From Polaromonas sp. AER18D-145 (lineage in GTDB: Bacteria > Pseudomonadota > Gammaproteobacteria > Burkholderiales > Burkholderiaceae_C), in contig NZ_NBZV01000002.1 in NCBI RefSeq assembly GCF_002379095.1, positions 183,185 through 247,184 of the forward strand: a stretch of DNA of 64,000 bases, in the 5' to 3' direction. A model generated the notes under the pieces. That model was not told the DNA's origin, ran no database searches, and saw only the letters and a list, made by a program, of their open reading frames with translations. Numbering within the stretch: the first letter of the stretch is position 1; every line of letters starts with the position of its first letter. Of the stretch, positions 50,372 through 59,079 are shown piece after piece. The translations under genes and the position numbers were made by a program.

Positions 50372-50411
50372 GGTGGCTGAAGTATGCGGCAAGTGGCCGG
50401 GCGCGCAGGGT

Positions 50412-50462
50412 GCTACCAAATAAATAGCTGGTTGCGCCCGTGTTTCAAGGGCTGGAGGCTGA
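50412..50462. repeat. AT-stem dispersed repeat
   Basis: GCTACCAAATAAATAGCTGG, then TTGCGCCCGTGTTTCAAGGG and CTGGAGGCTG. Confidence 0.75.
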
Positions 50463-50550
50463 TTTTGATGCAAGAAATCTGCGAACGTGCTTCCACAAAT
50501 CAAGTCCGGCATACCCCTTCAGCGGGTTCCGGGGTGCCGGCTTGTCTTCT

Positions 50551-51780
50551 TCAGCTGTTTCGCTGTGCGTCGCGCCGGCGCAGCGCCCAGGCGAAGAACA
50601 CGCCCTCGGCCGCCATGACGGCGCCGCCCAGCGCCACCACCGCACCGGTGCCGATTTGCGCGATCAGGCTGGCGGCCACCACCACGCCGACCGACTGGCC
50701 CAGGAACAGGGACGAGGCGAACAGCGAGACCGCTGTGCCGCGCGCGCCGGGCGCCATCTGGGTGGCGTTGGCCTGCATGGTGTTGTGGAACATGAAAAAA
50801 CCAAAGCCGGCCAGCAGGCTGGCGGGCACGGCGGGCAGCCAGTGCGGCGTGAAGGCCAGCACCAGCGCGCACACCCCCACCAGAAGGCCGCCCAGCAGCA
50901 CCAGCTTTTGCTGGCCAAAGCGGTGGATCATGTGGCGCCCCACCGCCATGTACATCACGCCGCCCAGGCCGAACAGCGCCACGATGGCCCCCGCCAGCGA
51001 CAGCGACAGGCCCAGCGAGCGGTGCAGGTGCGAGGCCCAGATGGCCAGCACGCCAAAACCCACCGCCCCTTCGACCAGCGCCATCAGCAGCACCACACGC
51101 GACCACGGGCCGGTGATGATAAGCAGCGCCTGCTTCACAAAGCCGGGGCGCGCGCCCTGCGGCGTTGCGGCCGCCAGCGCCGGCACGGCTGGGGCCGCCT
51201 GCTGCCGGCGCAAGTCGCCCCACAGCAGCAAACCCACCACGCCGAACAGCAGCGTCAAAAAAGCAAAGGCCCAGCGCCAGCCGAGCGCGTCGGTCAGCAG
51301 GCCGCCGGCGAGCTGGCCGCCCACAATGCCCAGCGTGCTGCCCAGGCCGGTGCGCGTGAGCATTTCCTGCAGCTGGTCGGACGGCACGGTGTCGCCGACC
51401 CAGGCCATGGTGAGCGGAATCAGGGCGGCCGCGCCCAGCGCCATCAGCAGGCGCGCCCAGACCAGCATGTCCAGGCTGGTGGCCAGCGTGGCCGCAACGC
51501 TGCCGACGCAGCAACCCAGCGTGGCAAAGGTGACGATGCGGAACTTGCCGAACCGGTCGCCCAGCGGGCCGTAGAACAGCTGCGCCACGCCGTAGGTCAC
51601 CGCAAACACCGACACCACCAGCGCCGCCTGCCCCAGGCTGACGGCAAACACGCGCGCCAGTTCGGGCAGCATGGCGTCGCAAATGCGCTGCGCGGCCATG
51701 CTGGCAAAGGTGGCCAGCGAGAGCAGCACGATGGAGCGGCGCGTGGCCGCGGACAAAGGGGCAGAAGCGGGAGTGGTCAC
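50551..51780 (-). CDS. MFS transporter
   Basis: A 409-residue, 12-helix major facilitator. Motif A is in GPLGDRFGKFRIVTF, with WARLLMALGAAALIPLTMAW and a second-half equivalent VGRHMIHRFGQQKLV. The pattern resembles YnfM-type and other drug/proton antiporters; substrate unknown. No ATG fits well; GTG 51780 is my choice, TTG 51810 an alternative. Isolated gene; the 5' side faces a repeat-rich gap. Confidence 0.85.
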   Translation of the reverse strand: MTTPASAPLSAATRRSIVLLSLATFASMAAQRICDAMLPELARVFAVSLGQAALVVSVFAVTYGVAQLFYGPLGDRFGKFRIVTFATLGCCVGSVAATLATSLDMLVWARLLMALGAAALIPLTMAWVGDTVPSDQLQEMLTRTGLGSTLGIVGGQLAGGLLTDALGWRWAFAFLTLLFGVVGLLLWGDLRRQQAAPAVPALAAATPQGARPGFVKQALLIITGPWSRVVLLMALVEGAVGFGVLAIWASHLHRSLGLSLSLAGAIVALFGLGGVMYMAVGRHMIHRFGQQKLVLLGGLLVGVCALVLAFTPHWLPAVPASLLAGFGFFMFHNTMQANATQMAPGARGTAVSLFASSLFLGQSVGVVVAASLIAQIGTGAVVALGGAVMAAEGVFFAWALRRRDAQRNS

Positions 51781-51941
51781 GCAAAGATGGGGTTGATTGA
51801 CGCGCTGCAAGCGTCATGGGGCCAGGCGCCGGCCCATTGTAGGCAGGACCTGGCCTGCGCGCTTGGCGCGCCGACGGTGCGGGTGCGCCGGCGAGACCGT
51901 CCGCCTGAGGCCAATAGGGTTCATTGAAGCGCTGCAACCCT

Positions 51942-51991
51942 GTTCGCCCTGAGCTTGTCGAAGGGCTTCGACAGGCTCAGCCCGAGCGGTG
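51942..51991. repeat. GTTCGCCCTGAGC palindromic repeat (short copy)
   Basis: GTTCGCCCTGAGCTTGTCGA at the left; CGACAGGCTCAGCCCGAGCG at the right. Confidence 0.85.
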
Positions 51992-52085
51992 TAGTGATGC
52001 GCGCTTGGCAAGCAGGCGCGACCCGCGCGCCAGCGGGATCGTCCGCTTGGGGAGACTTCCATCAATCATGACAGGCAACTGCTAC

Positions 52086-52200
52086 CGTTCGCCCTGAGCC
52101 GCCTGTCCTGAGCTTGACGAAGGGGTCGAAGGGTCGTCACAGTGCAAGCAGGCTTCAACCCTTCGACAAGCTCAGGACAGGCCAAGCTCAGCCCGAACGG
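52086..52200. repeat. GTTCGCCCTGAGC palindromic repeat (long copy)
   Basis: GTTCGCCCTGAGCCGCCTGT at the left; CAAGCTCAGCCCGAACGG at the right, with inverted TCCTGAGCTTGACGAAGG / CCTTCGACAAGCTCAGGA inside. Confidence 0.85.
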
Positions 52201-52278
52201 TGTTGTGTCATGAACTACGGAACATCAATAACGAACCTGGCCAGGTGGCAAGCGGGCAGTATTGCGCCCAACGCCCGA

Positions 52279-54747
52279 TCAGCGCACCTGGCCGGGCGGC
52301 AGGGGCGCGTACTGCGGCGCGCGTTCGCCCTGCGGCAGGCCGATCACCACGCCGGGCTGCGCCATACCACCACCACCGCCGCCGCCCGACATGGGGCGGG
52401 CGCCGGGAACCGACTCCCAGCGCGGGTCACCGCCGGGCGGGGGGGCCGTGGTAGCCGGTGGCGGGCTGTACACGGGCGGGTTATAGGACGGCTGTGGCGC
52501 GTTGACCGGTGGCGGTGTATAGGCCGGCATGGCCTGTTCCTCGGCCGGCGGCTGCCGCGGCGTGACTGGCTGCGACGGGGACGGGAAAAGCCCGCGCAGC
52601 CAGTCGTTCACCTGGTCGATCACCGGCTCACTTGTCGGATCGGTCCGGCCGCTGCCCCGCGGCGCGTCGAAACGCGCGTTGGTGTCCACCACCCGGCTGC
52701 GCAGCGCCTGCTGGAAAAAATCACCGACGATGGGCAGCGCGCTGTGGGCACCCTGGCCCCAGTAGTCGCTGAGCGTCACGCGGTTGTCGTTGAAGCCGAC
52801 CCAGGCGCCCGCCACCAGCCGCGAATGCATCATCACAAACCAGCCGTCGGTGTTGTCCTGCGTGGTGCCGGTTTTGCCGGCCACATCGGCCTGGATGCCG
52901 TAACGCGAGCGGATACCGGCACCGGTGCCGCTGTCGATCACGCCGCGCATCACGTCCAGCAGCACCTGCGCCGAAGGAATGGACAGGGCCTGCTCGGGCA
53001 CCGCGGCCTGGAAGGTGGCCAGCACCTTGCCGTTGCGGTCTTCCACGCTGGTGATCAAGAGGGGCTCGATATAACTGCCGCTGTTGGCGATGGTGCTGTA
53101 GGCCGACACCATTTCCTTCAGGGTCACCGGGCTGGTGCCCAGCGCCAGCGAGGGCACCACGTCGAGCTTGCTTTGCCGCACGCCCATGGCCTGCGCCAGG
53201 CTGGCCACCTTGGCCGGGCCCACACTCTGCATGACCTGGGCGGTGATGGTGTTCTTGGAATACACCAGACCGTCGCGCAGGCTCATGGGCGCGTAGCTGG
53301 GCGCAGTGCCGTCCCGGGGCCGCCAGACCGCGCCGTTGCCCAGCGGAATCTCCACGTCGCCGTCCATGAAGCTGTCGGTCGGCCGGGCACCGTTTTCAAA
53401 GGCGGCGCCGTACACAAAGGGCTTGAAAGTGGAACCCGGCTGGCGGCGCGCCTGCTGCACGTGGTCAAACGGGTCCTGCACAAAGTTGCGGCTGCCCACC
53501 CACGCCCGCACATGGCCGTTGCGCGGGTCCATGGCCACAAAACCGGCCTGCAGCCGCGTCTTGTCCTGCCGCAGCGCCAGCATGAAGTCCTTGTCGGCCT
53601 GCAGCTGCTTGAGGGCCTCTTCGTCGGTCTGGCCGGACTCGCGGGCGGCCTTGTACTCGGCGCTCTCGCGCACAAAGGCTTTCACGATGTCTTTTTTGGC
53701 GGCCCAGGCGCGTGGCCCCCATTCGCCGTTGGCCACGCCCTGCAGCTTGTCGGCCTGGCGCGCCAGCGCCTGGTTGGCCTGGGCCTGCAGCCGCGAGTCA
53801 ATGGTGGTGCGCACCACCAGCCCGTCGGCATGGATGTTGTAGTCGTTGCGGTCGGCCCACTCGATCAGCCAGCGGCGCACAAACTGGGCAAAGTGCGGCG
53901 CGGGGCCGAGCGGCTCGGTCTGCCGCTCGAAGTCGATCTTGAGCGGCCGTTTCTTCAGGGCCTGGAACTTTGCCTCCGGCAGCTTGCCGTGCTTGACCAT
54001 TTGCGCCAGCACGATGTTGCGGCGTTGCGTGGCGCGCTCGGGGTTGAGCACCGGGTTGTAATAACTGGTGCCCTTGAGCATGCCGACCAGCGTGGCGCTT
54101 TCCAGCACGTCGAGCTTGTCGGCCGACTTGTCGAAATAGGTGCGCGCCGCCATTTGAATGCCGTAGGCGTTGTACAGGAAAGGCACGGTGTTGAGGTAGG
54201 TCTCGAGGATCTCGTCCTTGGTGTAGACCGCCTCGATCTTCAGCGCGGTGATGGCCTCCTTGATCTTGCGCGTCACCGTGGCCGAGCGCCCAATCTCCTT
54301 GGGGTACATGTTGCGGGCCAGCTGCTGCGTGAGGGTGGAGCCGCCCTGCAGGTCGCCGGTGAAGGTCTTGAACACGGCCGAGACGGTGCGCTTGAGGTCG
54401 ATGCCGTGGTGCTCGTAGAAGCGGTGGTCTTCGGTGGCAATCAGCGCGGTGATCACATTGGGCGACATGTTGGCCAGCTTGACCCAGTCGCGGTTGGCGC
54501 GCTTGAACACGGCCAGTTCCTTGCCGTCGATCGACAGCACGCTGGCGGGTTTTTCTTCCTTGGCCTTGCGCAGGTCGCTGATGCTGGGCGTGAAGGGAAC
54601 CAGCAGCAGCGCATACAGCAACAACAGCCCGGGAATGGCGGCCACCGAAAGGGCGACGCCGCGCCGGGTGGGGTTGCGCAGGCGGCGCAGGGTTTCAGCG
54701 GCAAAGGCGGCGGCAAGGGGCTGGAGACGGGCGAACATTTTTTTCAT
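52279..54747 (-). CDS. mrcA: Penicillin-binding protein 1A (class A, bifunctional)
   Basis: An 822-residue inner-membrane peptidoglycan synthase. After a membrane helix (about 31-52) comes the GT51 glycosyltransferase with Glu106 in ATEDHRFYEHHG, STLTQQLARNMY and KEIGRSATVTRKIKE. The transpeptidase has the SxxK nucleophile in PGSTFKPFVYG (about 437), the SKN triad in LVYSKNTITA and KTGTT (about 622). The ~110-residue C-terminal tail is very rich in Pro, Gly, Ala (ARPMSGGGGGGGMAQ). It polymerises and cross-links murein. Long tail and size match betaproteobacterial PBP1A. Start ATG 54747. Confidence 0.93.
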   Translation of the reverse strand: MKKMFARLQPLAAAFAAETLRRLRNPTRRGVALSVAAIPGLLLLYALLLVPFTPSISDLRKAKEEKPASVLSIDGKELAVFKRANRDWVKLANMSPNVITALIATEDHRFYEHHGIDLKRTVSAVFKTFTGDLQGGSTLTQQLARNMYPKEIGRSATVTRKIKEAITALKIEAVYTKDEILETYLNTVPFLYNAYGIQMAARTYFDKSADKLDVLESATLVGMLKGTSYYNPVLNPERATQRRNIVLAQMVKHGKLPEAKFQALKKRPLKIDFERQTEPLGPAPHFAQFVRRWLIEWADRNDYNIHADGLVVRTTIDSRLQAQANQALARQADKLQGVANGEWGPRAWAAKKDIVKAFVRESAEYKAARESGQTDEEALKQLQADKDFMLALRQDKTRLQAGFVAMDPRNGHVRAWVGSRNFVQDPFDHVQQARRQPGSTFKPFVYGAAFENGARPTDSFMDGDVEIPLGNGAVWRPRDGTAPSYAPMSLRDGLVYSKNTITAQVMQSVGPAKVASLAQAMGVRQSKLDVVPSLALGTSPVTLKEMVSAYSTIANSGSYIEPLLITSVEDRNGKVLATFQAAVPEQALSIPSAQVLLDVMRGVIDSGTGAGIRSRYGIQADVAGKTGTTQDNTDGWFVMMHSRLVAGAWVGFNDNRVTLSDYWGQGAHSALPIVGDFFQQALRSRVVDTNARFDAPRGSGRTDPTSEPVIDQVNDWLRGLFPSPSQPVTPRQPPAEEQAMPAYTPPPVNAPQPSYNPPVYSPPPATTAPPPGGDPRWESVPGARPMSGGGGGGGMAQPGVVIGLPQGERAPQYAPLPPGQVR

Positions 54748-54870
54748 CGGGTGCCAGTGTAGGGGTTGCCCGCGCGGGGGGCTGTAGGACGCCGGTGGAA
54801 GGCGACGGGCGGGCAGCAGGGCCGGCTGGGCGCCAGCCCCGATTTTGCCGGATGGTCAGCGTCAAAAATG

Positions 54871-54922
54871 GCCTTGACCCAAGCGGTACCTGCGCCGGCA
54901 GCTATGGTTTTTATAGTAGCCA
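54871..54922. repeat. AT-stem dispersed repeat (divergent copy)
   Basis: GCCTTGACCCAAGCGGTACC, then CGGCAGCTATGGTTTTTATA and GTAGCC. Confidence 0.55.
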
Positions 54923-54998
54923 CCAGTCGTCACCGACGTTACCGGCCAATACCGACAGTTACCAGCCATCGCAGGTCTTCGCGCGGTTGAGCCGCGAT

Positions 54999-55610
54999 TC
55001 AGGCTTTCCGCTTCAAAGGCTGCCAGCCCGCAAACTTGGGGTAATGGCGCGCCACCACGGCGCCGTCGAAATCCCAGGCGATGCACTTGCCCAGGTGGTA
55101 AGGCGGCTCGGCGCTGCCGGACTCCGCGAGGCCGGCCTGTGCGCGCAGATGGCCGCGGTACACCGGCACCGTCTGGTAGGCGGCCGTGGCCATGTTGAAC
55201 AGCATCTCGCGCAGGTGGGTGCAGCCGCGTATGCCGCCCAGCGCCTTTTCAATGGCCTGGCGCCAGCCCGGCCCCATGGTTGCGCCCACCATCAGCTGCA
55301 TCGGGTCAATGCCCTGCTGGCATTCGTCAAACGGCGCGTGGTCACTAACGCTGGCAATTTCGCGAATCACCAGGCTGTCGTCCACCGTGGCGCGTATGGC
55401 CATGCCGTGAATCGGTGTGCCGGGCGCCACCTCGCGCTCCGAGCGGGCATGTGCATAGGTACGCACGTCGGTCATTTCAGCCTCGATGTCCCACAGGCCG
55501 TCCTCGCGCTGGTAGCCGCGGTAGACGACGGCGCGGGTGTGCAGGTGTTTTCGGGCTTGCGGTGCGGGCAGTGGCATGGGGTGGAAAGGGTCCAGGGCAA
55601 AAGAGACCAT
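54999..55610 (-). CDS. DUF2889 family protein
   Basis: A 203-residue protein matching DUF2889: RKHLHTRAVVYRGYQREDGL, WDIEAEMTDVRTY, PIHGMAIRATVDDSLVIREI, GWRQAIEKALGGIRGCTHLR and WDFDGAVVARHYPKF. Found next to metabolism genes in betaproteobacteria; function unknown. No signal peptide. Start ATG 55610. Not associated with either neighbour (PBP1A side separated by an AT-stem repeat). Confidence 0.85.
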   Translation of the reverse strand: MVSFALDPFHPMPLPAPQARKHLHTRAVVYRGYQREDGLWDIEAEMTDVRTYAHARSEREVAPGTPIHGMAIRATVDDSLVIREIASVSDHAPFDECQQGIDPMQLMVGATMGPGWRQAIEKALGGIRGCTHLREMLFNMATAAYQTVPVYRGHLRAQAGLAESGSAEPPYHLGKCIAWDFDGAVVARHYPKFAGWQPLKRKA

Positions 55611-55680
55611 TTTCCCAGCAAGACGGACTCCGTGCCGCCCTGGCGCGCTGCCTATGGCAAATCAAGGCACCAAATCGGCC

Positions 55681-55727
55681 CCAGCCCAATAGGTACGGGC
55701 ATAAGCAGCTACGACTTTGATAGCGTT
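55681..55727. repeat. AT-stem dispersed repeat
   Basis: CCAGCCCAATAGGTACGGGC, then ATAAGCAGCTACGACTTTGA and TAGCG. Confidence 0.7.
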
Positions 55728-55770
55728 TACCCGGCGCATCGAGCGTGGCATCCATCATCTGTGTGCCTCC

Positions 55771-55808
55771 GTATTGCAGACAAGCCATATATTGCTAGAA
55801 TGCAATAC
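55771..55808 (+). promoter_or_regulatory. Promoter and operator of the toxin-antitoxin pair
   Basis: TTGCAG (55774-55779) and TAGAAT (55796-55801) form a -35/-10 pair with 16-base spacing. GTATTGCA (55771-55778) and TGCAATAC (55801-55808) are a perfect inverted repeat straddling them, a likely antitoxin site. The TSS would be just before the start codon at 55811. Confidence 0.65.
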
Positions 55809-55810
55809 AC

Positions 55811-56098
55811 ATGGATGCCCAGTTGATTGCCCGAGCCAAAGAGGTCCGCAATGACGGCTCCATTGTTGAAGTGGTGGTGTGGCGCGTTCCCCGGGCGATT
55901 CACCCGTGTACGCATCCCTTCAACTACCGGCTGTACTTTGGCGCCGGTGGCGTGTGCCGGGTGCGCTACGACAACGAGCAAGGCAAAGGGGATCACCGGC
56001 ATGCGGGTGAATCCGAAGAGCCCTACCGCTTTGAATCGCTGGAACAACTGCTGGCTGATTTCCAGCGCGATGTAGAAAACTGGAGGACCTCCTCATGA
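55811..56098 (+). CDS. tumE: TumE-type toxin (DUF6516 family)
   Basis: A 95-residue basic protein of the TumE/DUF6516 family: VRNDGSIVEVVVWRVPRAI, HPFNYRLYFGAGGVCRVRYD, NEQGKGDHRHAGESEEPYRF and LLADFQRDVENW. In known systems it is a probable ribonuclease toxin encoded with an HTH antitoxin. Start ATG 55811, only three bases after the inverted repeat in the promoter. It overlaps the antitoxin gene by four bases (ATGA). Assignment rests on the family pattern and gene pair. Confidence 0.8.
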   Translation: MDAQLIARAKEVRNDGSIVEVVVWRVPRAIHPCTHPFNYRLYFGAGGVCRVRYDNEQGKGDHRHAGESEEPYRFESLEQLLADFQRDVENWRTSS

Positions 56099-56457
56099 AA
56101 GCCATCATTGAAATTGCCCCACGCGGTTCTGTATTCAAGGTCGCCGCGGCCCAGCTGAAGGCTGCAGAGTCAACGCCCGGCTACCTGGCCGACTACCACT
56201 TGAGCTTTGAGTCCGCCCGCGCCCTGTTCTCCGAGTTGACCCCCGCGCGCATCGACCTGCTCGAAGCCTTGCGCCAGTGCGGCCCCTGCTCTGTCTATGC
56301 CCTCGCGAAAAACACGGGGCGCAACTATTCCAACGTTCACACCGACGTGAACAAACTGGAGGAACACGGCCTCGTCAAGCGCACCCCCGACGACACCGTG
56401 TTTGTGCCGTTTGAATCGGTGGAAATCCATCTGGCTTTGTTCCGGCACGCGGCCTGA
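56095..56457 (+). CDS. tumA: TumA-type antitoxin (HVO_A0114-like HTH protein)
   Basis: A 120-residue protein. An N-terminal segment (about 20-50, ESTPGYLADYHLSFESARAL) is followed by a winged helix (LTPARIDLLEALRQCGPCSV, YALAKNTGRNYSNVHTDVNK, LEEHGLVKRT). It is the second gene of the pair and should neutralise the TumE protein and repress the promoter through the inverted repeat upstream. This order, toxin first, is common for this family. Confidence 0.82.
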   Translation: MKAIIEIAPRGSVFKVAAAQLKAAESTPGYLADYHLSFESARALFSELTPARIDLLEALRQCGPCSVYALAKNTGRNYSNVHTDVNKLEEHGLVKRTPDDTVFVPFESVEIHLALFRHAA

Positions 56458-56632
56458 GCGGCGTTAACAGCCCCCTTCCATCTTCCGCCATCCATGGCGG
56501 GCATACCCGAAACGCTGGTCGATGCGGCATGGATCCCGGATCGGGGTCCGGGATCACAAATCAGGCTGCAGACCTTCTGCACAGTGCGCAGTCAGCTCTG
56601 TTTTCCATAGCAGACAGCGCTCAACCGGCGCA

Positions 56633-57379
56633 TCAGTCCCAGGTCAGATTGTTGCAGGCCTCGCACTCCTGCTTGAAAACACCCATCCAGACCAGCAGCG
56701 CGTGGACCTTGCAGCCCACGCAAACGCCCAGGACGGCTTCCATCCACATGAAGCCCAGGCAGATCCAGACCAGCACCAGCGGAATCCAGCGCGGCATGAA
56801 GTTGGACGTTGTGGTCAAGAGGGCGTGGCCGGTCAGCCCATTGACCCAGCCGGCAAAAACCTCCGGATTGAAAAAGACCAGACAGCTCACGATCATCGTG
56901 GCACCGATCGACCAGGCAAAGCGTTTGGGCAGCAACGGCTTCCAGACGGGCTGGCTGCCTTTGGCCAGCAGGCTGCTGATGAAAATCGTGGGGGACAGCC
57001 GCGAGCTCCATACGAACATGCCCGCGATCATTTCAAACAGGGCATAAAACAGCACATAGGTCTGTTTCGAGTATTCAAAAGTGCGGCGGACCGCTTCGAC
57101 GTTGTAGAGAATACGCCCGTCAAAATCGGTGTCGAAGGTGTCCTTGATGACATTGCCCGTGACCACCCAGTGCGATGAGAACAACACGTCATAAAGCGTC
57201 AAGCCCATGTAGAGCGGGATCACCAGCATCAGTCCGGCACGTATACGCACCGCCGTGTCGTTGATGAAGACACTTTGTTCGCCCGGGTCGCGGTACCAAA
57301 GCTTCTGGAAGACGTTTCCCAGACTCCTGAACGCATTCATCATGATCATCAGTCCTTCACGGGTATTTATAACCGACAT
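56633..57379 (-). CDS. DUF4395-like membrane protein
   Basis: A 248-residue membrane protein with about six hydrophobic segments. The C-terminal part, WMEAVLGVCVGCKVHALLVW and FKQECEACNNLTWD, shows the cysteine pattern (ExxxGxCxGCxxH...) of DUF4395, here extended with another CxxC. Long N-terminal extension relative to the ~130-residue core family. The cysteines may bind a metal or be redox-active. Divergent from the cytochrome c gene, so the two may share an electron-transfer role; this is inference. Confidence 0.65.
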   Translation of the reverse strand: MSVINTREGLMIMMNAFRSLGNVFQKLWYRDPGEQSVFINDTAVRIRAGLMLVIPLYMGLTLYDVLFSSHWVVTGNVIKDTFDTDFDGRILYNVEAVRRTFEYSKQTYVLFYALFEMIAGMFVWSSRLSPTIFISSLLAKGSQPVWKPLLPKRFAWSIGATMIVSCLVFFNPEVFAGWVNGLTGHALLTTTSNFMPRWIPLVLVWICLGFMWMEAVLGVCVGCKVHALLVWMGVFKQECEACNNLTWD

Positions 57380-57548
57380 CTTATATAGTTTTTGTCCTTT
57401 TCAAGCATGGGCAAAACCGGGGCCGCAGATGCCAGCGCAGCCACTGGTTTGTCTGCCACAATCACACAAGGTACACGCCACATGTCTGCGCGGTACCCAG
57501 GAATCGCGACGCTGTTACTCGGCCGCTACAAGCGCAAAGGTGATGACC

Positions 57549-58085
57549 ATGGCAAGGATTTCGATGTTTGCACTGAAGCCTGCATTCGACGCGATAACGG
57601 CGAGACGCCGCAGCCTCCTCTACGGCGCCGCCTTCGCGCCGGCCCTGTTGCTCGCCGGATGCGCCGTGGAAGTGGAGAACACGCAGGCTGCCCAGGAGGT
57701 CGCACGGCTCTCCAGGCCGCCCGGTTCGGTCTCCATCGGGTGGCGCGTCTTCCAGGACAGGTGCGCAAGCTGTCATGGCGCCGCTGCGACAGGCACGGCG
57801 AACGGACCCGACCTGTTGCCCAGGGTTCGGGAAATGGGCTCACGCCAGTTCGTGAGTCTCGTGCTCAAGCGCTACGACTGGAATCTCCCGGCGGCGCAAG
57901 CCGGCAGTGAGGGCGCAGCGCGGGAAGCCTTGATCGACGAGATCCTGGAGCGCAGAAGGAACTTCAAGCCCACGATGCCCGCGTGGGATGGCGAACCCAT
58001 CGTGACCACCCATATCGTTGATCTCCATGCCTATCTCTCGGCGCGCGCGCAAGGCACGCAGGGCCCGGGTCGTCCGCTACCCTAG
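57549..58085 (+). CDS. c-type cytochrome lipoprotein
   Basis: A 178-residue protein starting at ATG 57549 with AAAGG eight bases upstream. N-terminal arginine-rich region and lipobox (APALLLAGC, about 27-35), so a lipoprotein. The mature part carries one haem c site (QDRCASCHGAAATGTANGPD) and a methionine ligand candidate in KPTMPAWDGEPI, with a final AYLSARAQGTQGP. It belongs to small monohaem cytochromes (cytochrome c-555/CccA-like). Electron partner unknown. Confidence 0.82.
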   Translation: MARISMFALKPAFDAITARRRSLLYGAAFAPALLLAGCAVEVENTQAAQEVARLSRPPGSVSIGWRVFQDRCASCHGAAATGTANGPDLLPRVREMGSRQFVSLVLKRYDWNLPAAQAGSEGAAREALIDEILERRRNFKPTMPAWDGEPIVTTHIVDLHAYLSARAQGTQGPGRPLP

Positions 58086-58215
58086 GAGCCTGTCTGCCTT
58101 TGCGGACCCCGGATCAAGTCCGGGGCAGGCTCTGATCCGCCATCCATGCCACACACACACGCGCGCCGGTGGTCATGCAACATGGATCCCGGGTCCAGCC
58201 CGGGATGACAAGTCA
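58086..58215. repeat. Cluster of short palindromes after the cytochrome gene
   Basis: Begins with TAGGAGCCTGTC, the end sequence of the MITE at 26872 (single end), followed by CCGGATCAAGTCCGGGGC and CATGGATCCCGGGTCCAGCC, hairpin-forming repeats like those at 56527-56556. Confidence 0.55.
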
Positions 58216-58222
58216 GGGACGC

Positions 58223-58648
58223 CTACGACGCCACCACCGAATGCCACCAGATCCTGAAGTCGCGGCACAGGCCGCCGGCTTCAAACTCGGCCACCGCCAC
58301 GCCGTCGAGCACCAGGCGCGGCAAGGGGTCGCCCGGCTGGCGCGCGAGCTGGCTGGTGCCGGTGGAGGCGGCCCACATCGCAAACATTTCTTCCGAAGTG
58401 ACCTGGTACGTGGTGTGCCAATGCGCCATGCCGCCCAGCGCCTCGGCATGCAGGATGTCGAAGGTGAGCACGATGTCGGTCTGCAGCTTGATGCGCTGCC
58501 AGTACTGCCTGATCTGCGCGTGCCCGGTCTGCACCGCAAACGGCGTGTTGTGGTACTGGCCGTCTTCGGTGAACAGCGAGGCCAGCAAAAATTCGTCCTT
58601 GGTCTCCCACGCCTTTTTGTAGTTTTCCATGAAGCGCTGCATCAGCAT
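58223..58648 (-). CDS. SnoaL-like / NTF2-fold protein
   Basis: A 141-residue single-domain protein of the SnoaL/NTF2 fold: FMENYKKAWETKDEFLLASL, FTEDGQYHNTPFAVQTGHAQ, IRQYWQRI, HWHTTYQVTSEEM and FRIWWHSVVAS. Such proteins are small binding or isomerase proteins. The conserved Asp/His cavity of catalytic members cannot be judged. Start ATG 58648. No operon partner. Confidence 0.85.
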   Translation of the reverse strand: MLMQRFMENYKKAWETKDEFLLASLFTEDGQYHNTPFAVQTGHAQIRQYWQRIKLQTDIVLTFDILHAEALGGMAHWHTTYQVTSEEMFAMWAASTGTSQLARQPGDPLPRLVLDGVAVAEFEAGGLCRDFRIWWHSVVAS

Positions 58649-59079
58649 TTTGGGGGCCTCCGGTTGTTGATATTCTGGTCACTCGTAACGCCCCCGTTGC
58701 GGCGTAGCGCGGCGGGGCATCCTGGCCACAGGATAATTCATCAAAGAAGAACTTCCACGCCTGCCCCGACCCCTGCCCCACAACGCCAGGAATGACGCCA
58801 CGCTGCGGTTCGCACTGCAGGCCGGGTGGGCGCACGGGCGCCACGGGTGGTGTGGTGTGCAAGTCGATCTGCCGCCCGCCCGCCTTGTGAGTCAAATCGT
58901 GCTCTAGCCCTTATTCTGCGGGCGCAAGCAGCTACCTTTTTTATAGCGTAAACCTTTCGCACTGCGCCTTGCCCGGTGACGCACAAAGGCCGCCGCGGTC
59001 AGGCGCCGGCGACTCTGGCCTACACCCCTGGCGCCCTGCCGGCGCTAGGCTGAAGCTATAAAACCCTGAGGAGTTAGCC
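58649..59079. other. Gene-free stretch with an AT-stem repeat
   Basis: About 430 bases. Only a dispersed repeat (58902-58948) is recognised. Other frames in it are short and without family resemblance. Confidence 0.6.
58902..58949. repeat. AT-stem dispersed repeat (complete copy)
   Basis: CTCTAGCCCTTATTCTGCGG, GCGCAAGCAGCTACCTTTTT, TATAGCG: the clearest full copy of the family. Confidence 0.8.

Larger units (their letters stand above)
51781..52278. other. Repeat-rich gene-free stretch
   Basis: About 500 bases containing two GTTCGCCCTGAGC-type palindromes (51942-51991, 52086-52200). Two GC-rich segments (about 51858-51910 and 52002-52050) share GCGCGCTTGGC and a (A/G)CCGTCCGC/ATCGTCCGC core, as if duplicated. 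No gene. Confidence 0.6.

Noticed and set aside
52114..54762. An 882-codon plus-strand frame opposite PBP1A
   Set aside because: His/Arg/Gly-rich shadow frame of a gene with all GT51 and transpeptidase motifs.
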